Shown: one piece after another, positions 7,928 to 16,398 of the stretch
Layout: each line of letters opens with the position of its first letter
Numbering within the stretch: position 1 is the first letter of the stretch
DNA from: Pontimonas sp.
GTDB lineage: Bacteria > Actinomycetota > Actinomycetes > Actinomycetales > Microbacteriaceae
Length of the DNA stretch: 64,000 bases
Direction: 5' to 3'
NCBI GenBank assembly: GCA_018402295.1
Contig: JAGYJI010000006.1
Coordinates: 248,001 to 312,000, forward strand
Translations under genes and position numbers: made by a program
The notes under the pieces: model-generated
The model's input: the letters and a program-made list of their open reading frames with translations, nothing else
Told to the model about the DNA's origin: nothing
Database searches by the model: none

Positions 7928-9097
7928 ATGATTGTTGGAGTTCCTAAAGAGCCCATTTCCGGCGAGAACAGGGTTGCCGCAACACCTGAATCCGTCAAAC
8001 AGCTCATCAAGGCTGGCCTGAAGGTCACCGTCCACAAAGGTGCTGGTGTTGCCGCCGGGTATGCCGATGACGCCTACAAGGAGGCGGGCGCGACTCTCGC
8101 ACCAACGCTCAACGTGGGATCAGTCGACGTGCTCGCTCACGTTCGACCGCTGGCCCCCGCGACAATTAAGAAGTTGAAGAAGGGCGCGATCACGGTTGGG
8201 CTTGCATCCCCAGCGTCAGAGTCCGTCGCGGTGAAGGCGTTGCGGGATCAGAAGGTCACCTCCTTCGCTCTCGAGCTGGTCCCCCGTATCTCGCGCGCCC
8301 AGTCGATGGACGCACTCACCTCGCAGGCTCTGGTGGCCGGATACCGCTGCGTGTTAGAAGCGGCGATGCGCCTTCCGCGTTTCTTCCCTCTCTACATGAC
8401 CGCTGCGGGAACTGTTCCCCCCGCAACGGTGTTGGTTCTCGGTGCCGGTGTCGCTGGCCTTCAGGCCATCGCCACCGCGAAGCGCCTCGGCGCCAAGGTC
8501 AATGCCTATGACGTGCGGTCCGCCTCTGCTGACGAAGTGCGCTCGATGGGCGGAACCTTCATTGAGCTCGACCTCGACGTAGCGGCTGATGGTGCCGGCG
8601 GATACGCCAAAGAGCTAGCTGCCGATCGCGTGAAGCGTCAGCAAGAGTTGCTCACCCCCTATGTCACCGCGGCTGATGTCATCATCACGACCGCTGCGAT
8701 TCCCGGTCGACCAGCTCCCCGTCTCATCACGGCAAAAATGATGAAGGACATGAAGCCTGGCTCGGTCATCATTGACCTCGCCGCCGAGACCGGCGGAAAC
8801 GTGGAGGGCTCGAAGCCGGGTGCGGACACCTCGGTCACGGTCGGGAAGTCAGGTGGGTCCGTCACTCTCGTGGGGATGAAAGATGTTCCCTCCTCCATGG
8901 CATACGACGCCTCGCGTCTGTATGCAAAGAACATTTCCAACCTTCTCGAGCTCATGGTGAAGGACAAGAAGGTTCAGCCCGACTTTGAGGACGAGGTTGT
9001 CGCCGGTGCCTGCCTCACTCACGCAGGCGAGATTCGTCATCAACCCACAGCAGAAGCTCTTGCGCCAGCGAAGAGCGCAGGGAAAGGCAAGAAGTAA
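7928..9097 (+). CDS. pntA: Proton-translocating NAD(P) transhydrogenase, alpha subunit 1 (NAD-binding)
   Basis: The soluble NAD(H)-binding part of the transhydrogenase, which uses the proton gradient to move hydride from NADH to NADP and so supplies NADPH. It starts with the typical MIVGVPKEPISGENRVAATP. It has the RDQKVTSFALELVPRISRAQ region, a Rossmann glycine motif VLGAGVAGLQAIATAKRLG near residues 173-190, and a conserved DEVRSMGG loop. At 389 residues it is the split-type subunit, lacking the membrane helices that are encoded by the next gene. Its stop overlaps the ATG of the next gene (TAATG). It is the first gene after the switch-like leader. Confidence 0.95.
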   Translation: MIVGVPKEPISGENRVAATPESVKQLIKAGLKVTVHKGAGVAAGYADDAYKEAGATLAPTLNVGSVDVLAHVRPLAPATIKKLKKGAITVGLASPASESVAVKALRDQKVTSFALELVPRISRAQSMDALTSQALVAGYRCVLEAAMRLPRFFPLYMTAAGTVPPATVLVLGAGVAGLQAIATAKRLGAKVNAYDVRSASADEVRSMGGTFIELDLDVAADGAGGYAKELAADRVKRQQELLTPYVTAADVIITTAAIPGRPAPRLITAKMMKDMKPGSVIIDLAAETGGNVEGSKPGADTSVTVGKSGGSVTLVGMKDVPSSMAYDASRLYAKNISNLLELMVKDKKVQPDFEDEVVAGACLTHAGEIRHQPTAEALAPAKSAGKGKK

Positions 9098-9399
9098 TGG
9101 AAGAGATCAAGATTCTCACCTATTTCGTCCTGGCAGTTTTTGTCGGGTTCGAAGTGGTCTCCAAGGTGTCCAGCACCCTGCACACTCCCTTGATGTCCGG
9201 CGCTAACGCCATCCACGGCATCATCCTCGTGGGGTCCATCATCGTTGCCGGTCACGCCGACACCGCATGGATGCTCGCTCTTGCTCTCTTGGCTGTCCTG
9301 ATGGCCACTGTCAACTTGGTCGGTGGCTTCGTTGTCACTGACCGCATGCTGGAAATGTTCTCCGGCAAGAAGAAGGCCCAGGAAGGACAAGCCCGATGA
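9097..9399 (+). CDS. NAD(P) transhydrogenase, alpha subunit 2 (membrane)
   Basis: A 100-residue membrane subunit that carries the helices missing from the first alpha protein. Three to four hydrophobic segments are visible. The conserved TPLMSGANAIHGIILVG block is at about residues 31-47 and NLVGGFVVTDRMLEMF near the end; both are hallmarks of the family. It forms half of the proton channel together with PntB. The start overlaps the stop of the upstream gene and its own stop overlaps the start of pntB, so all three subunits are translationally coupled. Confidence 0.93.
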   Translation: MEEIKILTYFVLAVFVGFEVVSKVSSTLHTPLMSGANAIHGIILVGSIIVAGHADTAWMLALALLAVLMATVNLVGGFVVTDRMLEMFSGKKKAQEGQAR

Positions 9400-10769
9400 G
9401 TCTCATTACGCCAGAAGTTGAGGCACTTCTGTACCTCTTCGCTGCCGTTGCCTTCATTCTTGCCCTGAAGGGCCTCTCGTCACCGAAGTCAGCTCGTCGA
9501 GGAAACATCATCGGTGCGGTGGGTGCCCTGGTAGGTGTGGTCACAGTTTTCCTTGCGGAAGAGCTCAAAAACATCGGCTGGATCCTGATTGTGATTGGTA
9601 TTGGAACGATCATCTCCATCCCTGCCTCGCGCATGGTGAAGATGACCCAAATGCCTCAGCTGGTGGCGTTGTTCAACGGTGTCGGTGGTGGAGCCGCGGG
9701 CATTGTGGCTCTTCTCGAGCTGTTTGCCGCTGACTCCTTCGGTTTCCTGCTCGCGGTCGCCTTTACTGTCTTTGTCGGAAGCGTCTCGTTTTCCGGATCC
9801 GTCGTCACCTTCTTGAAGCTTCAAGAGGTCATGACCACCAGACCTGTGCTGTTCAAGGGGCAGCAGTATGTGATGGTAATTCTGACCATCGCGGCTCTTG
9901 CCGGGGCGGTCATTGTGATTCTTGACCAGAACTTTGTGGTGGCGAGCCTGTTGATGGCGGTTGGGCTCGTGATGGGTGTGCTCGTTGTTCTCCCCGTGGG
10001 TGGAGCTGACGTCCCCATCGTGATCTCGTTGCTCAACGCTTTGACTGGATTGGCTGTTGCCGCGTCAGGTCTGGTCTTGGACAACACTCTGCTCTTGGTT
10101 GCGGGAACCCTTGTGGGAGCATCGGGAACAATCCTGACTCGCGCTATGGCCAGCGCCATGGGTCGAAGCGTTTCCAACACCATCTTCGGCGCGTTCAAAG
10201 GTGGCTCCACCGCTGGTTCCACCGAGGTGTCGGATCGCCCAGTGAAGTCCGGATCTGCTGAGGATGTTGCCATCCTCCTGGGCTATGCCCAGCGGGTCAT
10301 TGTGGTTCCCGGTTACGGTCTCGCCGTTGCCCAGGCTCAACACACCATGTATGAATTGGCGAAGGCTCTGGAAGAGAAGGGCATCGAGGTGGTCTTCGGA
10401 ATTCACCCCGTCGCCGGTCGTATGCCCGGACACATGAACGTTCTTCTCGCCGAAGCTAATGTCCCCTACGAGGTCCTGCAGGAAATGGACGAGGTAAACC
10501 CTCAGTTCAAGACTGCCGACGTGTGTCTTGTTGTCGGAGCAAACGACGTCGTCAACCCCGCGGCCAAGACATCCCCTGGCTCGCCCATTTATGGAATGCC
10601 CATTCTCAATGCCGGAGAAGCCCAGCAGGTCGTCTTCTTGAAGCGCTCCATGCGCCCGGGATTCGCCGGTATTGAGAATGAGCTGCTCTATGAGCCCAAC
10701 ACCACGTTGCTCTTTGGTGATGCCAAAGATTCCTTGGGCAAAGTGTTGAGCGCCGTCAAGGCTCTGTAG
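9396..10769 (+). CDS. pntB: NAD(P) transhydrogenase, beta subunit
   Basis: The 457-residue subunit has about nine transmembrane segments (residues 5-265) and then the NADP(H)-binding domain III. That domain shows VIVVPGYGLAVAQAQH, GIHPVAGRMPGHMNVLLAEA and the C-terminal KRSMRPGFAGIENELLY, all family signatures. It completes a three-subunit pump at the cytoplasmic membrane. ATG 9396 overlaps the upstream stop by 4 bases. No terminator is obvious behind it, and the YciI gene follows after 10 bases. Confidence 0.95.
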   Translation: MSLITPEVEALLYLFAAVAFILALKGLSSPKSARRGNIIGAVGALVGVVTVFLAEELKNIGWILIVIGIGTIISIPASRMVKMTQMPQLVALFNGVGGGAAGIVALLELFAADSFGFLLAVAFTVFVGSVSFSGSVVTFLKLQEVMTTRPVLFKGQQYVMVILTIAALAGAVIVILDQNFVVASLLMAVGLVMGVLVVLPVGGADVPIVISLLNALTGLAVAASGLVLDNTLLLVAGTLVGASGTILTRAMASAMGRSVSNTIFGAFKGGSTAGSTEVSDRPVKSGSAEDVAILLGYAQRVIVVPGYGLAVAQAQHTMYELAKALEEKGIEVVFGIHPVAGRMPGHMNVLLAEANVPYEVLQEMDEVNPQFKTADVCLVVGANDVVNPAAKTSPGSPIYGMPILNAGEAQQVVFLKRSMRPGFAGIENELLYEPNTTLLFGDAKDSLGKVLSAVKAL

Positions 10770-10779
10770 GAGTCCACTC

Positions 10780-11079
10780 GTGACGATTTACGCAGTCACC
10801 TACCGTTATGCAGATAACCCGGAGGTGATTGCGGAGCACCGTCCTGCCCACCGCGACTACATTGCAACCCTTCTGGGTGGGGGCGGACTGATCGCCAGTG
10901 GCCGCACAGAGGGTGGCGATACGCCCAGTGCGTTACTGCTCTTCGAGGCTGATTCGGTGGGCGAGGTGGAGAAGCTTCTTGACCCTGATCCGTTCTGGAC
11001 GCTCGGGGTAATTGAGAAGCGCGAGATTGTGGAATGGACCGTGTCGTTGGGATCGCTGGGCCTCGATAGTGAGCGCTAA
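10780..11079 (+). CDS. YciI-family protein
   Basis: A 99-residue protein of the YCII-related, ferredoxin-like alpha/beta barrel family. The conserved histidine motif is seen as RPAHRDYIATLL, with a central GGDTPSALLLFEADS and a terminal DPDPFWTLGVIEKREIVEW. Family members are often fused to or neighbours of other enzymes, and their reaction is mostly unknown. It starts at GTG 10780 with TAGGAG upstream, and its 3' end overlaps the next gene by 11 bases, so the two are probably co-translated after pntB. Confidence 0.85.
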   Translation: MTIYAVTYRYADNPEVIAEHRPAHRDYIATLLGGGGLIASGRTEGGDTPSALLLFEADSVGEVEKLLDPDPFWTLGVIEKREIVEWTVSLGSLGLDSER

Positions 11080-11857
11080 GACCAATTCGCGACGTGCCCT
11101 CGTGACGGGGGCAAGTTCAGGGATTGGTGCGGCCACCGTTCGGTTGCTGGTGGAGCGCGGCTGGTCGGTTGTCGCGGTGGCAAGACGAGCGGACAGGCTC
11201 GAGCAACTTCGCACGGACACCGGATGCGATGTTGTGGTCGCTGACGTGACCCAGGATGCTGACGTGGAGTCTTTGCGGGACTACGTCGAATCCACTGGAG
11301 GGATTTCTGCTCTAGTCAATAACGCCGGTGGAGCTGTCGGCATCGACTGGATTGACCAAGCCGATGCTGAGGATTGGGCGCAGATGTTTGATGTGAATGT
11401 CTTGGGAGTTCAACGAGTGACCAAGGCACTGTTACCCGCTCTTCGACGAGCTTCCGCAGAGCTGGGTGTTGCCGATATCGTGACCATCTCCTCCACCGCA
11501 GCGTTCCTCAGTTACGAGGGCGGTGCTGGATATACGGCTGCGAAGGCGGCGGTGCACTCGATGCTGGTGGGACTTCGCTTGGAGCTTTCCGGTGAACCTC
11601 TTCGGGTTGTGGAGATTGCGCCTGGCATGGTCAAGACCGAGGAGTTCGCCCTCAATCGCTTCGGCGGCGACGCGGCGCGCTTTGAGGCACTCTATGAGGG
11701 TGTTGAGGCTCCCCTTGTTGCGGAGGACGTGGCGGAGGTTGTGCGATACGCCCTGGAATCTCCCGCTCATGTGAACCTGGATCTGATTCACATGAAGCCC
11801 GTGGCGCAGGCCATGCAACACAAACTTCACCGAGGACCCCTGAAGCCCAAGCTGTAA
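11069..11857 (+). CDS. Short-chain dehydrogenase/reductase
   Basis: A 262-residue classical SDR that uses NAD(P) to oxidise or reduce a hydroxy/keto group. The cofactor motif TGASSGIG is near residues 14-21, NNAGG near 89-93, and the catalytic serine and the Y-x-x-x-K (YTAAK) are in place. It resembles the YdfG/serine 3-dehydrogenase subgroup, but the substrate is not predictable. GTG 11069 is chosen since it places the Rossmann motif close to the N-terminus and overlaps the upstream stop; the longer frame to 11012 runs inside the YciI gene. Confidence 0.87.
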   Translation: MSAKTNSRRALVTGASSGIGAATVRLLVERGWSVVAVARRADRLEQLRTDTGCDVVVADVTQDADVESLRDYVESTGGISALVNNAGGAVGIDWIDQADAEDWAQMFDVNVLGVQRVTKALLPALRRASAELGVADIVTISSTAAFLSYEGGAGYTAAKAAVHSMLVGLRLELSGEPLRVVEIAPGMVKTEEFALNRFGGDAARFEALYEGVEAPLVAEDVAEVVRYALESPAHVNLDLIHMKPVAQAMQHKLHRGPLKPKL

Positions 11858-11891
11858 AGGGCCCGAATCACGCCCCCGCTAGAGTAATCAG

Positions 11892-12740
11892 GTGATTCGC
11901 CGCCTCGTTGAAATCTCTCGTCCCGTGTTGTGGGTCAACACCATTGGGACCACCGTTATCGGCATGTGGCTGGCTGGCGAACTCTGGACCTGGGCCATCA
12001 TTCCTATCCTGATCTGGGTAACTTTTCCCTTCAATTTGCTGATTTATGGCATCAACGACATCTATGACCAGGACACCGACGCGGATAATGATCGCAAGGG
12101 TGGTTATGGCGGCGCCAAGATCAAACCCCACGAAACTCGGATGATCGGGTGGGGTGTCATCCTCACGAACGTTCCGTTCTTCGTCTATTTTGCGATCACT
12201 CTGCCGTGGGAGGCAGTGTTCTGGATGGGGTTGTATGCCTTCTCGTTCTGGCAATACTCGGCAACACCATTGCGCTTCAAGGGACGACCCATCCTGGACT
12301 CGGTCTCCAACGCGGATTACGCCTTCCCCCTGGTTTTCGTGCCCTTTGCCCTGGGTGCTGAACCGGTCTGGGCCGCAGCAATCGGGTTGATGGCCTGGTC
12401 GATGGCGAAGCACGTCTATGACGCTATCCAGGACATCGATGAGGACAGCGATGCGGGAATTCGGACAACCGCGGTGGCCTTTGGTGTTCGAGGGTCACTC
12501 GTGTGGTCTGGCGTGTGGTGGAGCGTCTCCACCGTGCTCTTTGCGCTGGTGAATCTCCCGGTCGCCATCGTCAATGCCCTGCTCGCGGGATGGCTTGTTT
12601 TTGCTCAGTGGCGAAAGCCCACCAGTGAGGCGGCACGTAAGCTCTACGGCTACTCGGTGGCGTTCCCATATGTTGCCGGCGCAGTTGCGGGTGTCCAGTT
12701 GGTGGCGGGTCTCACTTTGGGGCTGTACCCCACACCGTGA
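11892..12740 (+). CDS. UbiA-family prenyltransferase (lycopene elongase-like)
   Basis: An integral membrane prenyltransferase with about eight to nine helices. The first aspartate motif NDIYDQDTDADND is near residue 51 and the second, DAIQDIDEDSD, near 176; both bind the prenyl diphosphate through Mg. The gene overlaps a CrtI-like desaturase by 4 bases (GTGA). That pairing is typical of lycopene elongases in C50 carotenoid pathways, such as CrtEb or LyeJ, so this is the preferred reading. A menaquinone or heme prenyltransferase is less likely. TAGAGT at 11880-11885 lies 6 bases before the GTG start, pointing to a leaderless transcript. Confidence 0.82.
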   Translation: MIRRLVEISRPVLWVNTIGTTVIGMWLAGELWTWAIIPILIWVTFPFNLLIYGINDIYDQDTDADNDRKGGYGGAKIKPHETRMIGWGVILTNVPFFVYFAITLPWEAVFWMGLYAFSFWQYSATPLRFKGRPILDSVSNADYAFPLVFVPFALGAEPVWAAAIGLMAWSMAKHVYDAIQDIDEDSDAGIRTTAVAFGVRGSLVWSGVWWSVSTVLFALVNLPVAIVNALLAGWLVFAQWRKPTSEAARKLYGYSVAFPYVAGAVAGVQLVAGLTLGLYPTP

Positions 12741-14152
12741 CCTCACGCATCGTCGTCATCGGAGCGGGCCTGGGAGGCCTTGCCACGTCAGCCCTGCTCG
12801 CGAGAGCCGGACACCACGTGACCGTTCTCGAGGGCCAGGACTGGGTGGGAGGCAAAAGTCGGCGGATTGAGGTTGCTGGTCAGCGCATCGACACTGGTCC
12901 CTCGCTGGTGACTTTTCCTGATGTGCTGGAGCAGATCTTGGACACCTACGACCAGGTGGGCCCTCCTACCGAGAAAGCTCGCGACATTGCCGGTATCACG
13001 CTGGAGCGCCTCCCCGAGGTGGGGCGGTACTACTTCAAAGACCAGCAAGCTAATTTGCCGGTGGAACCGGGACACCCATGGCACGAGTCCTGGTCGCGGT
13101 TTGAGAAGGAGAACGGCCAGTTGGGGCCGGCCATTACGAACCTCCTGACCACAGATCCCACGGACCCCGGGATTCTGGGAGCTGTTCTTCGGTTGCTCTC
13201 TCGCTATGGGACCAAGCTCACAACGCAGGCGTATTTGGATTCCCTCTCCTGGATGCCCGACGACGTCAAAGACGTCGTCGCCATTCATACCCTCAACGCC
13301 GGTGTTGCGCCGGATCAGACTCTTGCCCTCTACGCGAGCATGGCGGCAGTCATGTCGAGCGACGGGGTTTTTGTTCCCCAGGGCGGCGTGTATGAAATCG
13401 CGAAAGGCCTGGAAGCTCTCGCCCTGCACGCGGGGGTAACGATTCACACGAGTGAGCCGGCAGTGAGTGTGACGAAGGGGCTCGTCACGACAGAGCGCGC
13501 TTCGTACCCTGCCGACTATGTGGTGAGCGCCCTGGATGGCGGAATTCTTGAGAGTCTGCTGGGGAAGCAGGCACCGGCACCAAAGGTGCTCTCCTGTTCT
13601 GGGGTGGCAATTTTTGGAGTGCTCGATGAGGAACTTCCCGAGGGCATCGTGACCCACTCGGTGATGATGCCCGATCGACCGGCTCAGCTCTTTGAGGATT
13701 TGGGCAAGCGAGTGGTCCCCTCCCAAACGATGGCGTTCTTGAATTACTACCGAGCAAACACGATCTACCCGAACGACAAGCCGGTGGCAGCGCTGTTGCT
13801 GACCGCTCCACCCAATGGCATGTCGGCGTCGCTTGATGACGAGTTTGTGCAGAGCGAATCCAGGCGCTTCTCGGACATGCTCGGACTTGACCGCGGAATT
13901 ATCGAGCGAATGACGGATTACACGATTCTTGACCCCGGGTATTTCGCGGGCTTTGGTGCTGTGGGGGGCGCGCTCTACGGGGCTCCCGCTCCCTGGTGGC
14001 GCAGTGGACCCTTCCACACGCCGGGGTATTCCTCGCCTCTCACCCCCTGGTTGTGGAGGGTGGGCTCCAGCGTTCACCCGGGAGGCGGCATTCCCGCGGT
14101 TCTGGGTGGCGTCCTGATTGCCACCCGAAGGATGCTGCGGAAAATTCGTTAG
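12737..14152 (+). CDS. CrtI-like phytoene desaturase family FAD oxidoreductase
   Basis: A 471-residue FAD-dependent carotenoid desaturase or isomerase relative. The N-terminal dinucleotide-binding motif IGAGLGGLATSALLARAG with a terminal acidic VLEG is at residues 6-31. The C-terminal GSSVHPGGGIPAVLGG is the typical FAD-contacting block of the CrtI family. Translational coupling to the UbiA-type enzyme suggests it acts on an elongated (C45/C50) carotenoid, as CrtD-type desaturases do in bacterioruberin synthesis; this is inference. No phytoene synthase or GGPP synthase is nearby, so the rest of the pathway must be elsewhere. The stop interlocks with the toxin gene stop through TTAG. Confidence 0.85.
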   Translation: MTSRIVVIGAGLGGLATSALLARAGHHVTVLEGQDWVGGKSRRIEVAGQRIDTGPSLVTFPDVLEQILDTYDQVGPPTEKARDIAGITLERLPEVGRYYFKDQQANLPVEPGHPWHESWSRFEKENGQLGPAITNLLTTDPTDPGILGAVLRLLSRYGTKLTTQAYLDSLSWMPDDVKDVVAIHTLNAGVAPDQTLALYASMAAVMSSDGVFVPQGGVYEIAKGLEALALHAGVTIHTSEPAVSVTKGLVTTERASYPADYVVSALDGGILESLLGKQAPAPKVLSCSGVAIFGVLDEELPEGIVTHSVMMPDRPAQLFEDLGKRVVPSQTMAFLNYYRANTIYPNDKPVAALLLTAPPNGMSASLDDEFVQSESRRFSDMLGLDRGIIERMTDYTILDPGYFAGFGAVGGALYGAPAPWWRSGPFHTPGYSSPLTPWLWRVGSSVHPGGGIPAVLGGVLIATRRMLRKIR

Positions 14153-14406
14153 CCGTAGTGATACCGGCAGCTATGGACAATCACGGTTTCTCCCTCCACG
14201 GAATAGACCAGTCTGTGCTCAGCGGTGATGCGCCTTGACCACATCCCCTGCAACGAATGCCGAAGAGCCTTGGGTGTGCCAATCCCGTCAGTGGGGGATC
14301 TCGAGACATCCCTGAGAAGTAGGACTATGCGTTTAGCTGTGGGGGGATGCTCTGCCACCCAGTGCTGGTAGTCCTCCCAGGCACCCGGGGTGAAGGAGAT
14401 GTTCAC
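14149..14406 (-). CDS. yoeB: Txe/YoeB-family mRNA interferase toxin
   Basis: An 85-residue ribosome-dependent endoribonuclease of the YoeB type. It has the family start SFTPGAWEDYQHW, the block GIGTPKALRHSLQGMWSRRI, and the catalytic end EHRLVYSVEGETVIVHSCRYHY with the conserved histidine and terminal tyrosine. It cleaves mRNA in the ribosomal A site when free of antitoxin. ATG 14406 overlaps the antitoxin stop by 4 bases, the usual order of antitoxin then toxin. It is intact and so probably functional. Confidence 0.93.
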   Translation of the reverse strand: MNISFTPGAWEDYQHWVAEHPPTAKRIVLLLRDVSRSPTDGIGTPKALRHSLQGMWSRRITAEHRLVYSVEGETVIVHSCRYHYG

Positions 14407-14648
14407 GCCGTGGGGTCGAAAGGAATCAGGGTTCCTGACTCGGCGTCCTCAATACTGTGCATCAGGCGACGCGTATTCGCAGGAGAGCGCAAGAGATGGG
14501 CTGTCTCCTCGATGGCGTCGTACTCGGCTTTCGACATCAACACGGCGGATCCTCGTTTGGAGATGATCTCCACGACATGGTTATCTTCGTTGACCTCATC
14601 GATGAGAGGAAAGAGTCGCGCTCGCGCTTCGCTCGCTGAGATTGCCAT
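14403..14648 (-). CDS. yefM: YefM/Phd-family antitoxin
   Basis: An 81-residue antitoxin. It starts with the DNA-binding MAISASEARARLFPLIDEVN and contains the family block SKRGSAVLMSKAEYDAIEETAHLL, followed by an acidic C-terminal toxin-neutralising tail. ATG 14648 is preferred; the frame extends to 14720 but that part is not family-like. The protein binds YoeB and represses its own promoter. An inverted repeat CTTGT-N5-ACAAG at 14658-14672 overlaps a possible -10 box (TATCTT on the minus strand) and may be the operator. The pair lies next to a tRNA cluster, a common landing place for mobile modules, though no integrase remains. Confidence 0.92.
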   Translation of the reverse strand: MAISASEARARLFPLIDEVNEDNHVVEIISKRGSAVLMSKAEYDAIEETAHLLRSPANTRRLMHSIEDAESGTLIPFDPTA

Positions 14649-14657
14649 GCCCGCCGC

Positions 14658-14672
14658 CTTGTCTCGTACAAG
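14658..14672 (-). promoter_or_regulatory. Candidate YefM operator
   Basis: Inverted repeat CTTGT-CTCGT-ACAAG, 10 bases upstream of the antitoxin ATG and overlapping a minus-strand TATCTT that could serve as -10. Autorepression by the YefM-YoeB complex is established for the family; the assignment to this repeat is inferred from position. Confidence 0.4.
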
Positions 14673-14759
14673 ATACGGTACCACTTGTGTGTCGACCATG
14701 AGGACAACCGTAGGCGGCATGACGCGAGCGAGGAGAAAGTTATCCCCAGGGACAAGTGG

Positions 14760-14835
14760 TGGTGGCTCCGACCGGCATCGATCCGGTGACCTTTCGATTT
14801 TCAGTCGAACGCTCTACCAACTGAGCTACAGAGCC
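14760..14835 (-). tRNA. tRNA-Phe (GAA)
   Basis: The cloverleaf reads on the minus strand from GGCTCTG at 14835. The D-arm is GCTCAGTTGGTAGAGC, the anticodon loop CTGAAAA gives anticodon GAA, and the T-arm is intact. The acceptor closes with CGGAGCC, discriminator A and an encoded CCA at 14760-14762. It is the last gene of a three-tRNA cluster read leftwards. Confidence 0.95.
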
Positions 14836-14879
14836 TTGGTGGAAAAGAGCCTCTCCTGAGAGAGGCTCTTTCGCTACCG

Positions 14880-14953
14880 CGACCCTGACGGGACTTGAAC
14901 CCGCGACCTCCGCCGTGACAGGGCGGCACGCTAACCAACTGCGCTACAGGGCC
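14880..14953 (-). tRNA. tRNA-Asp (GTC)
   Basis: Minus-strand cloverleaf from GGCCCTG at 14953, with D-arm GCGCAGTTGGTTAGCG, anticodon loop CTGTCAC (anticodon GTC) and T-arm GCGGGTTCAAGTCCCG. The acceptor ends CAGGGTC with discriminator G at 14880. CCA is not encoded, unlike the two flanking tRNAs. Confidence 0.95.
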
Positions 14954-14970
14954 TTGCGTATTAAATTATA

Positions 14971-15046
14971 TGGTGACCCCAACGGGATTCGAACCCGTGC
15001 TACCGCCGTGAAAGGGCGGCGTCCTAGGCCACTAAACGATGGGGCC
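14971..15046 (-). tRNA. tRNA-Glu (TTC)
   Basis: Minus-strand cloverleaf from GGCCCCA at 15046, with D-arm GTTTAGTGGCCTAGGAC, anticodon loop CTTTCAC (anticodon TTC) and T-arm CACGGGTTCGAATCCCG. The 3' end TGGGGTC, discriminator A and an encoded CCA are at 14971-14981. It is the first gene of the Glu-Asp-Phe cluster. Confidence 0.95.
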
Positions 15047-15149
15047 GTCTCGTGAACCGAAGCACAGCAACAGGGACTGAGTCTAGAGAGCCTGGGGAAG
15101 TTATGCAAACCCCTAGAGTCCCCCGCCACACCGCTGGAAACCCGGGTCC

Positions 15150-16394
15150 GTGCGAGACATGTGGCTATCGTTAGCTTCCGTGAGAGCCCTTAGTCCACGC
15201 CGATTTTGGCCTGCCATCGCAACACTGAGCGCGCTGGTTATGGTTTTGAGCCTCGGCCTGCCTTCCAAGAGCCCCGCCTACGCTGACGAGTATCCCACCT
15301 GGGAAGAAGTCCAAGAGGCCAGAAAAGATGTTGCCCGGGCGGAAGCCAAAGTCAAGGAGATTATGGCGCTCCTGGAGAAGCTTGAAGTTCAGGCAGCCCA
15401 AGCGGAAGAGGAAGCTGCCCGATTGGGAGAGGTGTACTACGAGGCGCTCTATGAACTCGATGAGGCCACCTTTCAGCAGGCCCAATTGCAGTCGCAAGCC
15501 GATTCCGCTGCCGTCATAGCTGAAGAGTCGAGACTCAAGGCCGGCCAGTTTGTGGCCGAGCTCGCCCGAGTGGGCGGAGCGGATCTGACCGCCACACTGT
15601 TCGTCAGTGGTGCTGACGCCAACCAACTGCTCAGCCGCATCGGATATGCCGCCAAAATTGCGGAACAGACCGACGGCATCTATGCCAGGGCCTTGGCTGA
15701 TCAAAACACCGCCCAATCGCTGAGTGACCAAGCCGAAGTTGCCCGGCAGATTCGTGAAGAACTGCAGCTCGTTGCAGAAGCCGCGTATGAGCAGGCCAAT
15801 GCTGCCGCCATGCGCGCCTACGCGGCTGTCGAAGCGCAGCTGGAGAACAGCGCGCGATTGGAGGCTCAGCTTGAAGTCTTGATGGAGAAGCGCGAAGCGA
15901 CAGAGGCTGACTACCAAAAAGGCGTGATTGCTCGTCAGCAATCACAAATCATGGGAATGATCGACCCCGGGCAAATCAGCGGTTCGGGATGGGCCAGGCC
16001 GTCTGGTGGATATATCTCGAGCCACTTTGGCCCCAGGATTCACCCCATTTATGGAATTGCCCGTCTCCACGCGGGAATTGATATCGCCACTCCGTGTGGC
16101 CGGCCGGTCTATGCAGCGCGGTCGGGTCGCGTGAGCTACTCGGGATGGTTGGGAACATCGGGGAACTTTATCCGCGTGACTCACGAGGATGGATACACCA
16201 CGGGGTACGCCCACCTCCAGAGCGGGTCTCTCTACGTTCGCATCGGGGAGTCAGTGGTCACGGGCCAACTTATCGCCCGCATCGGCAACACCGGTGGTTC
16301 CACCGGCTGCCACCTGCACTTAGAAACCCGACGGAACATGGTCGCTCAGGACCCCTACCCGTTCTTTATCAACCGAGGAATCCGACTCGGATAG
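15150..16394 (+). CDS. Secreted M23-family peptidoglycan endopeptidase with coiled coil
   Basis: A 414-residue exported protein that probably remodels the cell wall. An N-terminal signal sequence (hydrophobic core about residues 22-40) is followed by a long coiled coil rich in Ala, Glu and Gln (about 48-265), then an M23 (LytM-type) domain. The zinc and catalytic residues are visible in RLHAGIDIATPCG near residue 305 and CHLHLETR near 387. The layout matches EnvC/RipA-like cell-separation factors, where the coiled coil controls the peptidase. The start is uncertain: GTG 15150 or ATG 15159, with no clear Shine-Dalgarno for either. Confidence 0.88.
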   Translation: MRDMWLSLASVRALSPRRFWPAIATLSALVMVLSLGLPSKSPAYADEYPTWEEVQEARKDVARAEAKVKEIMALLEKLEVQAAQAEEEAARLGEVYYEALYELDEATFQQAQLQSQADSAAVIAEESRLKAGQFVAELARVGGADLTATLFVSGADANQLLSRIGYAAKIAEQTDGIYARALADQNTAQSLSDQAEVARQIREELQLVAEAAYEQANAAAMRAYAAVEAQLENSARLEAQLEVLMEKREATEADYQKGVIARQQSQIMGMIDPGQISGSGWARPSGGYISSHFGPRIHPIYGIARLHAGIDIATPCGRPVYAARSGRVSYSGWLGTSGNFIRVTHEDGYTTGYAHLQSGSLYVRIGESVVTGQLIARIGNTGGSTGCHLHLETRRNMVAQDPYPFFINRGIRLG

Positions 16395-16398
16395 TCAC

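Noticed and set aside
12788..14077. Long antisense ORF (429 codons) opposite the CrtI-like gene
   Set aside because: It mirrors the coding gene exactly, has no family motif, and its composition is that of a shadow frame in high-GC DNA.
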